Numbered from the stretch's first letter, positions 1-6,746 are shown. The stretch is 9,709 nt of DNA from CAYJAZ01 sp964370095 (GCA_964370095.1 CAYJHJ010000074.1:1-9709), one strand, 5' to 3'. The notes: a model not told the origin generated them from the sequence alone. A program made the numbers and translations.

Positions 1-1
1 C

Positions 2-496
2 TCGCACGTCTTTCAATATTCTTGCCACGAAAATGAGATAATCTATTATGATAATTTATATAATGCATATAAAAGTTCATCACAAGTACGAAAGGGAAGC
101 TTGAAATTGTGCCGCAGATTTATAAAGGTATGGGATAAAATAGAAAATCTTCCTTTGCTCGCAAAATATAAAGAACTTATAAAATTAGGCTTTTGTTATG
201 GGCATCATGTTATTGTGCTTGCATTATTTGCAAAAGAAAAGGGCATATCTTATGAAGATGGGGCAAGCGTTTTTGCTTATAATACTCTTTCAGGTATTGT
301 TACAAATGCAGTAAAAACAGTTCCTTTAAGTCAGCTTGAAGGACAATTAGTTTTAAATAAATCTTTACAAAAAATCAAAAAAATTGTGGAAGAAGCAAAA
401 AAAACCCCTGTTGATGAGCTTGGAATTTGCGGTTCTCAATTTGATATTTATGCAATGAAACACGAAACTTTATATTCACGACTCTATATGAGCTAA
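2..496 (+). CDS. ureF: Urease accessory protein UreF, 3' part (5' end outside window)
   Basis: UreF is a cytosolic urease chaperone. It bridges UreD and the GTPase UreG in the complex that delivers nickel and CO2 to the urease active site. The frame is open from base 2 to the TAA at 494-496, giving 164 residues without the N-terminus; UreF is usually about 230-260 residues. The TTG at 101 could be mistaken for a start, but the reading frame upstream of it is coding and continuous, so it is internal. Recognisable features are the stretch ending in KTVPLSQLEGQ and the C-terminal tail ETLYSRLYMS, which closely resembles the Helicobacter UreF ending. That tail is known to contact UreD and UreG. 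The gene is followed after 13 bases by ureG, so it belongs to the same transcript. Its promoter must lie upstream of the window. Confidence 0.93.
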   Translation, partial: SHVFQYSCHENEIIYYDNLYNAYKSSSQVRKGSLKLCRRFIKVWDKIENLPLLAKYKELIKLGFCYGHHVIVLALFAKEKGISYEDGASVFAYNTLSGIVTNAVKTVPLSQLEGQLVLNKSLQKIKKIVEEAKKTPVDELGICGSQFDIYAMKHETLYSRLYMS

Positions 497-509
497 AGGG
501 AAAAATAGT

Positions 510-1118
510 ATGGGATTTGTAAAAATTGGTGTTGGCGGGCCTGTTGGTTCTGGAAAGACAGCTTTAATTGAAAGGCTGACGCGTATTATGTCAGAAGAAT
601 ATTCAATTTGCGTTATAACAAATGATATTTATACACGAGAAGACGAAGAGTTTTTGAAAAAAAATTCAGCACTTCCAAGTGAGCGAATTATGGGTGTTGA
701 AACAGGTGGTTGCCCTCATACAGCCATTCGTGAAGATTGCTCTATGAATTTAGAAGCTGTTGAAGAAATGGCAGAACGTTTTGCCGATGTTGAAATCATG
801 TTCATTGAAAGTGGCGGTGATAATCTTTCCGCTACTTTTAGTCCTGATTTAGCAGATGCAAGTATTTATGTTATAGATGTAGCGCAAGGAGAGAAAATTC
901 CAAGAAAAGGTGGGCCGGGTGTTACTCGATCTGACTTACTTGTTATCAATAAAACAGATTTAGCACCTATGGTCGGTGCAAGCTTAGAGGTTATGGCGAA
1001 TGATTCTAAACGTATACGCCAAGGCAGGGAGTTTCTCTTTACAAATCTTATGAGCTTAGATGGCGTTCAAGACATTATTGACTGGATAAAAAAAAATGTG
1101 CTTTTTGAAGGTATGTAA
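510..1118 (+). CDS. ureG: Urease accessory GTPase UreG
   Basis: UreG is the SIMIBI-class GTPase that binds nickel and drives its transfer into apo-urease with UreF and UreD. The 202 residues match the normal family length of about 200. Motifs visible are the P-loop GPVGSGKT (residues 10-17), the nickel-binding CPH motif (68-70) inside VETGGCPHTAIRED, the ESGGDN motif (100-105) and the guanine-specificity motif NKTD (147-150). All key residues are present, so the protein should be active. AAGGG at 496-500 lies 9 bases before the ATG and overlaps the ureF stop region, which fits translational coupling. Overall sequence is strikingly close to Helicobacter UreG. Confidence in identity is very high. 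Confidence 0.98.
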   Translation: MGFVKIGVGGPVGSGKTALIERLTRIMSEEYSICVITNDIYTREDEEFLKKNSALPSERIMGVETGGCPHTAIREDCSMNLEAVEEMAERFADVEIMFIESGGDNLSATFSPDLADASIYVIDVAQGEKIPRKGGPGVTRSDLLVINKTDLAPMVGASLEVMANDSKRIRQGREFLFTNLMSLDGVQDIIDWIKKNVLFEGM

Positions 1119-1127
1119 AGGTGTATA

Positions 1128-1913
1128 ATGCAATCAAAAGTAAGCCTAATCACAAAATACAGTCATAATAAAACGGTTTATGACAGTATTTTTTTCACAC
1201 CTCCCTATAAAATAATTTCGCCTTTATATGAAACTTTATATGGAAAGGAAGAGGCAAATATTGTGCTTATGTCTTCCTCTGCAGGCTTGCTGAAGGGGGA
1301 TAAGGTTGAAATGGATTTCACCTTCAAAGAAAATTCTTGTGCAAAAATTACATCACAAAGCTATGAAAAAATCTTTGATACACAAGAAGGAAAGGTTGAA
1401 AAAATTCTTAACATAATGGCAGAAAAAAATACACACATAAGCTATATGCCATATCCAACAATTCTATTTAAAAATAGTAATTATATGAATAAAGCGCAGA
1501 TAAGGCTTTCAAAAAATGCAACTTTTTTTTATAGTGATATTTTTTCTGCAGGGCGTATCCATATGGGTGAATCTTTTCTTATGAATAAATTTCAATCTCT
1601 TCTCCATGTATATGTTGAAAACAAGCTTATATTTGCAGATAATACCTACATAAATCCTAAGAAATACAAATATAATTCTTTAGGTTTATGGGGGGGATAT
1701 ACGCATAATGGCTTGTTATACGCCTTTTTCCCCAAAGAGGAAGATGAAAATGCATTTCTTAGTTATGCAAGGCAAAAAGCTAAAGAAGATAGAGCACAAT
1801 TTGAATTTGGTGCAAGTAAATCTCATAAAGGAATTTGCATACGCGTACTTGGCAATAATGGTGATAAAATCTATAATTATTTTAATGAAATATCTAGGTG
1901 GGTTATATTATAA
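1128..1913 (+). CDS. ureD: Urease accessory protein UreD (UreH)
   Basis: UreD (called UreH in Helicobacter) binds apo-urease and is thought to provide the tunnel through which nickel passes from UreG. The 261 residues are close to the roughly 265 of Helicobacter UreH. Conserved stretches include FFTPPYK (22-28), SAGLLKGD (51-58), ITSQSYEKIF (74-83), AGR (141-143) and GYTH (190-193). The ribosome site AAAGGTG at 1117-1123 overlaps the ureG stop codon, so translation is probably coupled to ureG. The C-terminus ends in ISRWVIL, a few residues shorter than the Helicobacter protein. Decayed DNA begins immediately after the stop, so the extreme tail may have been trimmed by the deletion that removed downstream genes. 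No terminator is visible directly after it. Confidence 0.94.
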   Translation: MQSKVSLITKYSHNKTVYDSIFFTPPYKIISPLYETLYGKEEANIVLMSSSAGLLKGDKVEMDFTFKENSCAKITSQSYEKIFDTQEGKVEKILNIMAEKNTHISYMPYPTILFKNSNYMNKAQIRLSKNATFFYSDIFSAGRIHMGESFLMNKFQSLLHVYVENKLIFADNTYINPKKYKYNSLGLWGGYTHNGLLYAFFPKEEDENAFLSYARQKAKEDRAQFEFGASKSHKGICIRVLGNNGDKIYNYFNEISRWVIL

Positions 1914-1917
1914 TTTG

Positions 1918-2088
1918 CAGTGGGATGGCAACACTAAAGTCTTGACTATAAGTGTTTATAAGTTGATTTTCTTGTGCAGGAATTTCAGCAGGCATAGAAA
2001 TGTCTTTTTACTTAGTAAAAAACTAGCAGGATTAGACACAGCTAAAGCAACTGCCGTAATTATGCAATACGATATTGTTCTCGATTAA
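1918..2088 (+). pseudogene. DJ-1/PfpI family protein, C-terminal remnant
   Basis: Only the last 45-55 codons of a DJ-1/PfpI-like gene are recognisable, spread over two frames. WDGNTKVLT is read at 1921-1947. CAGISAGIEMSFYLVK is then read in another frame from 1973, and KKLAGLDTAKATAVIMQYDIVLD returns to the first frame up to the TAA at 2086-2088. The pattern SAGISAGI(D/E)MSFYLV-KLAG-AK-TA--MEYD is typical of the C-terminal part of DJ-1/PfpI proteins. The last switch is explained by loss of one A from a poly-A run (2017-2022, six A). The first is a disruption of about 25 bases between KVLT and CAGIS. The nucleophile-elbow cysteine region is absent. The gene is dead. Its upstream part was presumably deleted when this DNA was joined to the end of ureD. 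Confidence 0.55.
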
Positions 2089-2094
2089 AATAAT

Positions 2095-2414
2095 GAAAAA
2101 GTGCTCAAACACTTTGAAAGGAAATGTAAGGCAATTGTGCTATGCTATGGAAGGTGCACTTAATAACGCTTTAGAATTATAGAAAAAAGAACTAGATTTT
2201 TCTTCATGAATATTATGAAAGTATTGTAAACAATAATTCGGGTGCAAGTGTATCAGAGAAAAAGCAAAAGCTTTATAAAGAAATTCAAAAAGCTCATGAA
2301 AAATACAATGGGAAAATTCAAGGCAAAGATGGTGCCGGTGTGCTTTTAGGAATAGCACCTTCAACCTTGCGTTCACGTATGAAATCATTAGGGATTAATT
2401 TTAGAGTTGAATAA
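2095..2414 (+). pseudogene. Sigma-54-dependent activator, C-terminal remnant with Fis-type HTH
   Basis: The end of a sigma-54 (RpoN) activator of the NtrC/RocR class is readable in pieces. KVLKHFE (2101-2118) is followed, one frame over, by GNVRQLCYAMEGALNNALEL (2120-2176), which is the conserved GNVREL segment at the end of the AAA+ domain. An in-frame TAG follows at 2177-2179. A shift near 2202 then leads into 70 codons ending at TAA 2412-2414. These hold the Fis-like helix-turn-helix, with GKIQGKDGAGVLLGI followed by APSTLRSRMKSLGI. The last part still reads cleanly, but the Walker A, Walker B and GAFTGA regions are missing, so it cannot work as an activator. It may be a recent loss, because the HTH codons remain intact. 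Confidence 0.72.
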
Positions 2415-2429
2415 ATATTACTCAATATA

Positions 2430-2472
2430 AATAAGGCAACATTGAGCCTATTTTGCACAATGTTGCCTTATT
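2430..2472. terminator. Bidirectional terminator-like hairpin
   Basis: A perfect 15-bp inverted repeat pairs aataaggcaacattg (2430-2444) with caatgttgccttatt (2458-2472) around a 13-base loop. It sits just after the sigma-54 activator remnant on the + strand and downstream of the leucine-rich-repeat gene on the - strand, so it could stop transcription from both sides. The T tract after the stem is short (TTATTT) on each strand, so efficiency is uncertain. Confidence 0.65.
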
Positions 2473-2528
2473 TAGAGTGAGTTTGCAGGGTGATTTGTAA
2501 AATATAAAAATCTTTTATTTAAACTAAA

Positions 2529-4034
2529 TTACCTTTGAGTAATTTTAACCGTTTCAGGAAGAACTGCAAGTTGTTCTTCTGTGAAAGCATCTTTTGAAAC
2601 TGTAAGGCTTGTCAATTTAGGAAATGCTTTCAAATTGCTCAAGTCAGTAATTCCTTTTGTTTTAGTTAGATTTAATGTTGAAAGTATTGGCATATTTGAA
2701 AGAGCGTTAAAGTTTGTTACATTACTTTCGCTGAGGTCTAATTTCCTTAGCTCAGGTAAGTCTTTAACATTAGATAAATCTAATGCATTTTGATTTTCGC
2801 CCATATTCGCTTCGCTTATTACCAAGCTGTGAAGCAATTGAAGCCCTTTTACATCAATATTTTCTATATAAGCACCATCAATATAAATATCTTTCATATT
2901 TGGAAGCTTTGCAAGAGATGTAAGTGCGGCGGATGTTTTGTCTTTTTCATTGATATCACGCAAAGTTATATCTTCTAGTTTTTGTGCAAGAGCAAGAGCT
3001 TCAAAGTTTGTTACACCTTCCATTGAGTCAATAGTAAGTTCTTTCAAGTTTGGAAGAGTTGCTAAGAAAGCTAAATCGCCCAATGGTGTTCTCATACTCC
3101 AGAACTTAAGCTTTTCAAGATTCGGAGCATTTTTAAGCGGTGTATAGTCAGTTACATACTCAGCAAAGAAATCTATAGATTTTAAATTTGGCATATCTTG
3201 AAGCCAATCAATGCTTGCTAATGAGGTTAGCCCACCATCAAAGGTTTTTATTTGTTTTAATTTGCCAAGGCTTGAAAAATCAGCATCTTTTACAGCATAA
3301 TAGCTTATTGTTTCTAACTTTGGATTGCCTGCTAATGGGCTGAAATCTTTTATGCTTGCACCGTATGCATTTAATTCTTTCAAATTGGCCAAAGCTTGAA
3401 CTGAGGATAAGTCATCTACTTTAGAATAGCGAATATTAAGAACCTCAATATTTGGCATTGCATTTACCATAAGATCTAAGTTTGCTAATATAGCAGCTTC
3501 AATTTTTATTTTTTTTATAGTTTGTGAAGAAACGATGCCCTCAAGAGAAGTTAATCCTGTAGCTACAAGTTCAACTGTATTAAGCTTGTTGAGTTTAGTC
3601 ATCCACTTTAGGTCTTTCCCCTCTGCATTATAATCAGCAATAATTAATTCTAAAGCAGTTAATTCAGAAAGTGCTGACAGGTCAGTAACTTTTTCTGCAT
3701 TTAAGCGTAAGTTTTTAAGGTTTTTAAGCTTGGCAAGTGGTGCTATGCTTGTAAGATCTTCACTTGAAGATATATTTATATCTGTTGCTTGTGGATACGC
3801 TGCAACAAAGGCTTCTAAGTCAGCATCTTTAATTTTGCTCAGGCGAAAGCTAACCTTTTCTTGAACGCTTTTCTTTTCAAGCATTTCGCTATTCACTTTT
3901 TCTATCATATCAGCTGTAACTGCTTCTTCAAACTTGATAGAGCTTTGTGAAACCTCATATGATGGTTCAGCAAAAGCCGGCATTGCCAAAGAAAGCGTAA
4001 GGGCAATTGAAATAAAAATGTTTTTAATACTCAT
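2529..4034 (-). CDS. Secreted leucine-rich-repeat protein (internalin-like repeats)
   Basis: This 501-residue protein starts with a clear signal peptide (residues 1-22, cleavage after AFA before EPSYEV). A helical cap-like region follows (about 23-85), then roughly 17 leucine-rich repeats of about 22 residues from 86 to the end. The repeats follow the L--L--L-L----I-DLSPL--L pattern of the SDS22/internalin class, for example LKNLKNLRLNAEKVTDLSAL. There is no LPXTG motif, C-terminal membrane helix or other anchor, so it is probably periplasmic or released. Such repeats normally bind a protein partner; the partner here is unknown. The start is supported by GGGAG (+ strand 4043-4047) 8 bases before the ATG and by a promoter further upstream. 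It is transcribed alone, toward the urease side. It could be a host-interaction protein or a periplasmic scaffold; nothing in the sequence decides between these. Confidence 0.9.
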   Translation of the reverse strand: MSIKNIFISIALTLSLAMPAFAEPSYEVSQSSIKFEEAVTADMIEKVNSEMLEKKSVQEKVSFRLSKIKDADLEAFVAAYPQATDINISSSEDLTSIAPLAKLKNLKNLRLNAEKVTDLSALSELTALELIIADYNAEGKDLKWMTKLNKLNTVELVATGLTSLEGIVSSQTIKKIKIEAAILANLDLMVNAMPNIEVLNIRYSKVDDLSSVQALANLKELNAYGASIKDFSPLAGNPKLETISYYAVKDADFSSLGKLKQIKTFDGGLTSLASIDWLQDMPNLKSIDFFAEYVTDYTPLKNAPNLEKLKFWSMRTPLGDLAFLATLPNLKELTIDSMEGVTNFEALALAQKLEDITLRDINEKDKTSAALTSLAKLPNMKDIYIDGAYIENIDVKGLQLLHSLVISEANMGENQNALDLSNVKDLPELRKLDLSESNVTNFNALSNMPILSTLNLTKTKGITDLSNLKAFPKLTSLTVSKDAFTEEQLAVLPETVKITQR

Positions 4035-4069
4035 TATAAGTACTCCCTATAGTATATATTATTTTTTTT

Positions 4070-4097
4070 ATTATACTAAGTTTTCAGAACAAAACAA
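4070..4097 (-). promoter_or_regulatory. Sigma-70-like promoter of the leucine-rich-repeat gene
   Basis: Read on the - strand, TTGTTT (4092-4097) and TATAAT (4070-4075) are separated by 16 bases. The -10 box is a perfect consensus. The predicted start near 4063 leaves a leader of about 29 bases with a good ribosome site. A second TATACT at 4051-4056 is too close to the gene to be the main -10 box. Confidence 0.5.
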
Positions 4098-4119
4098 TGT
4101 GTTAATTTACACATTTTAA

Positions 4120-4756
4120 ACTGATTTTTTATGTTTTAGAACTTGACTTTTGATGCAGTTGATAAAATTTAGGGCAAGAATTGAAAGAATGGGCTTTTTT
4201 GACTCTTCAACCTGTAATGATGTCTTTATGCTTCCAATCAACGAAAGAAAAACCAGCTTTGATGAATGCATCATGATAACACATTTATTAAAAGAAGGCG
4301 ACAGAATCATCGGAGCATCAATCATCATCTTGGTGTAAATACAAATTATAATGGATATATGGACGGAGCACCTAATGGTTCGCCAAGAGAAGGTAGAGAA
4401 GATAGAGAAGATAGAGAAGATAGAGAAGGTAGAGAAAGGGCTACTGCCTTTTCAGTAGGTAATGGTGAACAAACAAGTTAACAAAGACCGCCTAGAGCCT
4501 CTAGGAGCGGTGGCCCTGATGCTCGTGGTGAGCAAGTAGGTGGATCAACAGCTGGTTGGTAATGATTGGATTATCTCCTGCGGGGTGGGCAGGACATTGG
4601 GGGCTCTTCATTATGGTAATAAAGAATGGATGCCAGGCAATTCAGCGGCATTCTATGCTGTGTTTTTCACTATTGTGATGACTCTTGTTACAATTGCCGT
4701 GGGTATTCCTTTAGCACAGCTTATGTTCTAATTTCAAGCTTATAAAAAAACTTACA
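4120..4756 (+). other. Degenerate, gene-free stretch with fragments of unrecognised coding sequence
   Basis: No intact gene with a convincing ribosome site is visible. Three short open frames lie end to end in different phases. 4150-4338 encodes 62 residues containing TCNDVFMLPINERKTSFDE. 4266-4481 is very hydrophilic and carries the Arg-Glu-Asp/Gly repeats; it continues in frame past its TAA to 4558 as a Gly/Arg-rich stretch (GGPDARGEQVGGSTAGW). 4540-4731 ends in a strongly hydrophobic helix (AAFYAVFFTIVMTLVTIAVG) like the last membrane segment of a transporter. This arrangement suggests one or two old genes broken by frameshifts. I do not recognise the families. Two small hairpins occur at 4441-4458 (ctactg/cagtag) and 4491-4505 (cctaga/tctagg). 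Confidence 0.4.
4386..4436 (+). repeat. 9-bp in-frame tandem repeat (Arg-Glu-Asp/Gly)
   Basis: Between five and six direct copies of the unit agagaagat/agagaaggt run without interruption. The middle three units carry gat (Asp) and the outer ones ggt (Gly), giving RE-G/D-RE-D-RE-D-RE-D-RE-G-RE when read from 4386. Because the unit is 9 bases, copy-number change would keep the frame. The repeat lies in a decayed stretch, so whether it is translated today is doubtful. Confidence 0.85.
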
Positions 4757-4873
4757 ATGACTGCAAAAGAGTATTTTGCATCATGTTCTGCTAGAATGGA
4801 GCGTAAGATTAATGCATTGGCTTTTAGATGTTCATTTAAATTATGTGGAGACATTCAAGTTGGCTTGACATAA
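4757..4873 (+). other. Possible 38-residue ORF, unrecognised
   Basis: An ATG at 4757 opens 38 codons to TAA at 4871 (MTAKEYFASCSARMERKINA and on). There is no good ribosome site before it, and the stop lies against the -35 box of the next gene. It may be a remnant. Nothing supports a function. Confidence 0.15.
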
Positions 4874-4895
4874 AATTAGAAAAAGCATATATATT
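4865..4895 (+). promoter_or_regulatory. Promoter of the small secreted protein gene (copy A)
   Basis: A perfect -35 hexamer TTGACA (4865-4870) is followed by TATATA (4888-4893, 17-base spacer) or TATATT (4890-4895, 19-base spacer). The start of transcription would fall near 4900, leaving a leader of about 20 bases before the ATG at 4923. Confidence 0.6.
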
Positions 4896-4922
4896 AAATA
4901 TACTATAACTATGGAGAAAAAA

Positions 4923-5261
4923 ATGAAAAAAATTCTTTCAGTTCCTTTTTTGGCAATTTTAATGACATTAATTTTAGCTATGCCTGCAATAGCTAAGAAC
5001 CTCACAGTTGTGAACTCATGCGGATTTGAAATTTATGTTCTTGGAATTTCCGATACAAACAGTGATGAATACTCTGACTTGCTTGGTGATGGTGTTCTTC
5101 CTGATGGCTATAGCATAACTGTAAATCTTCAAGGTGGTGCCAGTGGCTGGGATTTAATCGCAGAAACTGAAGACGGTTCATCAGTTTTCTTTGAAAACCT
5201 TGATTTCAGCGATGTAAGCACTGTATACCTTTATGGAGACGGCACAATTTCAGGTGAATAA
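4923..5261 (+). CDS. Small secreted beta-rich protein, copy A (intact)
   Basis: The product is a 112-residue exported protein of unknown function. Signal peptide residues 1-24 (MKKILSVPF through MPAIA) are followed by a mature part of 88 residues beginning KNLTVVNSCGFEIYVLGIS. The mature part is acidic and rich in Thr, Ser, Val and Gly, with one cysteine. Patterns N-CGFEIY-LGIS, LLGDGVLPDGYSITV, WDLIAETEDGS and VSTVYL suggest a compact beta sandwich. I recall similar small secreted proteins in gut bacteria but no accepted function. The frame also has an ATG at 4911, but GGAG at 4913-4916 lies just before the ATG at 4923. The paralogue also starts at the equivalent of 4923, so that start is chosen. 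Its own promoter and a strong terminator make it a single-gene unit. Confidence 0.82.
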   Translation: MKKILSVPFLAILMTLILAMPAIAKNLTVVNSCGFEIYVLGISDTNSDEYSDLLGDGVLPDGYSITVNLQGGASGWDLIAETEDGSSVFFENLDFSDVSTVYLYGDGTISGE

Positions 5262-5283
5262 CACTTTAATAGCTTTTTAGCAT

Positions 5284-5320
5284 AAAAGGCACAATTTACA
5301 GGTTGTGCCTTTTTTTATTT
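5284..5320 (+). terminator. Rho-independent terminator of copy A
   Basis: Stem aaaaggcacaa (5284-5294) pairs with ttgtgcctttt (5303-5313) around an 8-base loop and runs into a T-rich tail (ttttattt). It lies 22 bases after the stop of the small secreted protein gene. Confidence 0.85.
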
Positions 5321-5367
5321 AAAACAATTTTTATTTTAAGTGTTTGATTGGCATTATGGAAAAAGGA

Positions 5368-5403
5368 ATAAAAAAAGGCACTTATATTGCTATAAGTGCC
5401 TTT
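5368..5403 (-). terminator. Rho-independent terminator of the LURP-one-like gene
   Basis: A perfect 13-bp stem (aaaggcacttata at 5374-5386, tataagtgccttt at 5391-5403) has a 4-base loop. On the - strand it is followed by a run of seven T, so it terminates transcription arriving from 5529. The stop codon is about 125 bases away, and a weaker hairpin lies between them. Confidence 0.75.
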
Positions 5404-5468
5404 CCATTTTAAATTTCTCTTGCCTCGTAAACAGAAAAGAAAGTCGTAAACTGCAGAAAGATAGATAG

Positions 5469-5499
5469 AGACCTCTACACAACTTATTGGCAGAGGTCT
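5469..5499. terminator. Secondary hairpin between convergent genes
   Basis: Arms agacctct (5469-5476) and agaggtct (5492-5499) enclose a 15-base loop. There is no T run on either strand. It may protect the 3' end of the - strand transcript or be an auxiliary terminator. Confidence 0.35.
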
Positions 5500-5528
5500 T
5501 AAATTGTAAAATTAAGAGTTGTTTTTTA

Positions 5529-6647
5529 TTAATCTTTATTGCTAAAAATATTGGTGGTAAAAAACGAACGGTCTCTACTTAATTCACGTGCAGCCATAAC
5601 CGCAAGCCCTGCCATTAAAGCGGTATACTTATTATCGCGCACATGAATGATAAAGTTATCAAAAAAGATATTATGTACGGTAAGATTAAAACGCTCAGCA
5701 ATGCTTCCAATAACAACATTATCCATTTTCACTACATAGTTTGTGCCAAACTTATCATTAATGCTGCACATTTGAAGTTTACCGTCTTTTGTATCCATCT
5801 CAAAAATGTCATGTATAAAATCAACTTTTTGCTTAAATATGCCATATTCTTCATTATTTAAGAAAAATTCGTAGGTAGACATAACATTAATGATTTTCTT
5901 TTGCATACGGAAAATTTCATTTTGATTTTGATAATCACGCACAGAAAAAGAAAGTAAAGGAAAGGTTGCTTCAATTTCATACATAGGATTATTTTCAAAA
6001 TCTTTGAAGTGAAATTTTTGACCCGTAAAAATAAATTTTTCGTCAATACGATAAAGCTTACCAGGATTTTTAATGTTAGGCAGAGGAAGAATTCTTTTTT
6101 CATGTGAAAAAGCTTCTAAAACAACAAGCATATCTTCAACCATTGTTTGGTGCATTAAAGAATAGCATATTGCTTCTTCATCACTAAAAAGTTTTAAATC
6201 GCGTTTTTCTCTTTCAAGGCGCCATCCTTCACCTTCAGGTGCTACAAGAAGTTTTGGAAAATTGTTTATGCCAATAGAGAAATTATTGAAAAATTTATGT
6301 ATATAAAGAAATTCGCCCTCTTGTGTCGGACCTAAAATAAGGCAATCGCCTTTTAAAGTTTTTAACTTTCCAAGCCAAGGTTTACCCATGCTTGAATCTA
6401 TGGATTTAAAAGCTTCATACAGTTCTTTTATGCTAAGATTATTAGGGTTTGCAACCTGCTTTGTAGAACTGACAGACGTATTATAGGTTTTGGGCGAAGA
6501 GAGAATATATAAAACCACCGCTACAAGTAAAACCAAGGTTCCGACTGTTAAATAGAAAGTAGAAAAATTATCTAATGTCATGATATATAAAGAAAAAATT
6601 CCTATAATAACAGCAAGCACTTTATAAATAATCGATTTAATTTTCAT
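5529..6647 (-). CDS. Membrane-anchored LURP-one-related (LOR/YxjI, Tubby-like) domain protein
   Basis: This 372-residue protein has two membrane helices (about 7-25 and 30-50), a short linker, a middle region (about 70-190) that I do not recognise, and a C-terminal domain from about 195 to 353. The C-terminal domain shows the repeated beta-strand pattern of the LURP-one-related family, related in fold to Tubby and phospholipid scramblases. It opens KLYRIDEKFIFTGQKFHF, has FRMQKKIINVMSTYEFFLN and VVIGSIAERF in the middle, and closes with a hydrophobic helix (ALMAGLAVMAARELS). Members are usually about 160-200 residues and soluble, so the anchor and extra domain are unusual. Its role is unknown; the fold allows lipid binding, which is inference only. 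AAGGA (+ strand 5' end at 6656-6660) precedes the ATG by a normal distance. It is separated from the HdeA-like gene upstream by a terminator, so it likely has its own promoter. Confidence 0.72.
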   Translation of the reverse strand: MKIKSIIYKVLAVIIGIFSLYIMTLDNFSTFYLTVGTLVLLVAVVLYILSSPKTYNTSVSSTKQVANPNNLSIKELYEAFKSIDSSMGKPWLGKLKTLKGDCLILGPTQEGEFLYIHKFFNNFSIGINNFPKLLVAPEGEGWRLEREKRDLKLFSDEEAICYSLMHQTMVEDMLVVLEAFSHEKRILPLPNIKNPGKLYRIDEKFIFTGQKFHFKDFENNPMYEIEATFPLLSFSVRDYQNQNEIFRMQKKIINVMSTYEFFLNNEEYGIFKQKVDFIHDIFEMDTKDGKLQMCSINDKFGTNYVVKMDNVVIGSIAERFNLTVHNIFFDNFIIHVRDNKYTALMAGLAVMAARELSRDRSFFTTNIFSNKD

Positions 6648-6697
6648 GATTTTATCCTTAAAATAAGAAAAAATTATTTTATAAAAAATAAAAGAAA

Positions 6698-6722
6698 AGG
6701 CTTTTGCAAATTACAAAAGCCT
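6698..6722 (-). terminator. Rho-independent terminator of the HdeA-like gene
   Basis: Arms aggcttttg (6698-6706) and caaaagcct (6714-6722) form a 9-bp stem with a 7-base loop. On the - strand the stem is followed by a T-rich stretch (tttcttttattttttt-like). It lies 25 bases after the stop of the HdeA-like gene and before the LURP-one-like gene. Confidence 0.75.
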
Positions 6723-6746
6723 GTATACATGAAGAAAGTATAAAAA

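Noticed and set aside
1708..2088. A 126-codon + strand open frame overlapping the end of ureD.
   Set aside because: Its first half lies in a different frame inside clearly coding ureD, and it has no ribosome site. Its second half is only one frame of the broken DJ-1/PfpI remnant.
2140..2388. An 82-codon - strand open frame.
   Set aside because: It is the antisense of the Fis-type HTH remnant, whose + strand reading is recognisable; no ribosome site or family likeness.
4386..4436. Short direct repeats considered as a CRISPR array.
   Set aside because: The copies are 9 bases long with no spacers, so this is a minisatellite.
4911..4922. Upstream ATG for small secreted protein A.
   Set aside because: The GGAG that would serve as ribosome site lies inside these bases, and the paralogue starts at the equivalent of 4923.
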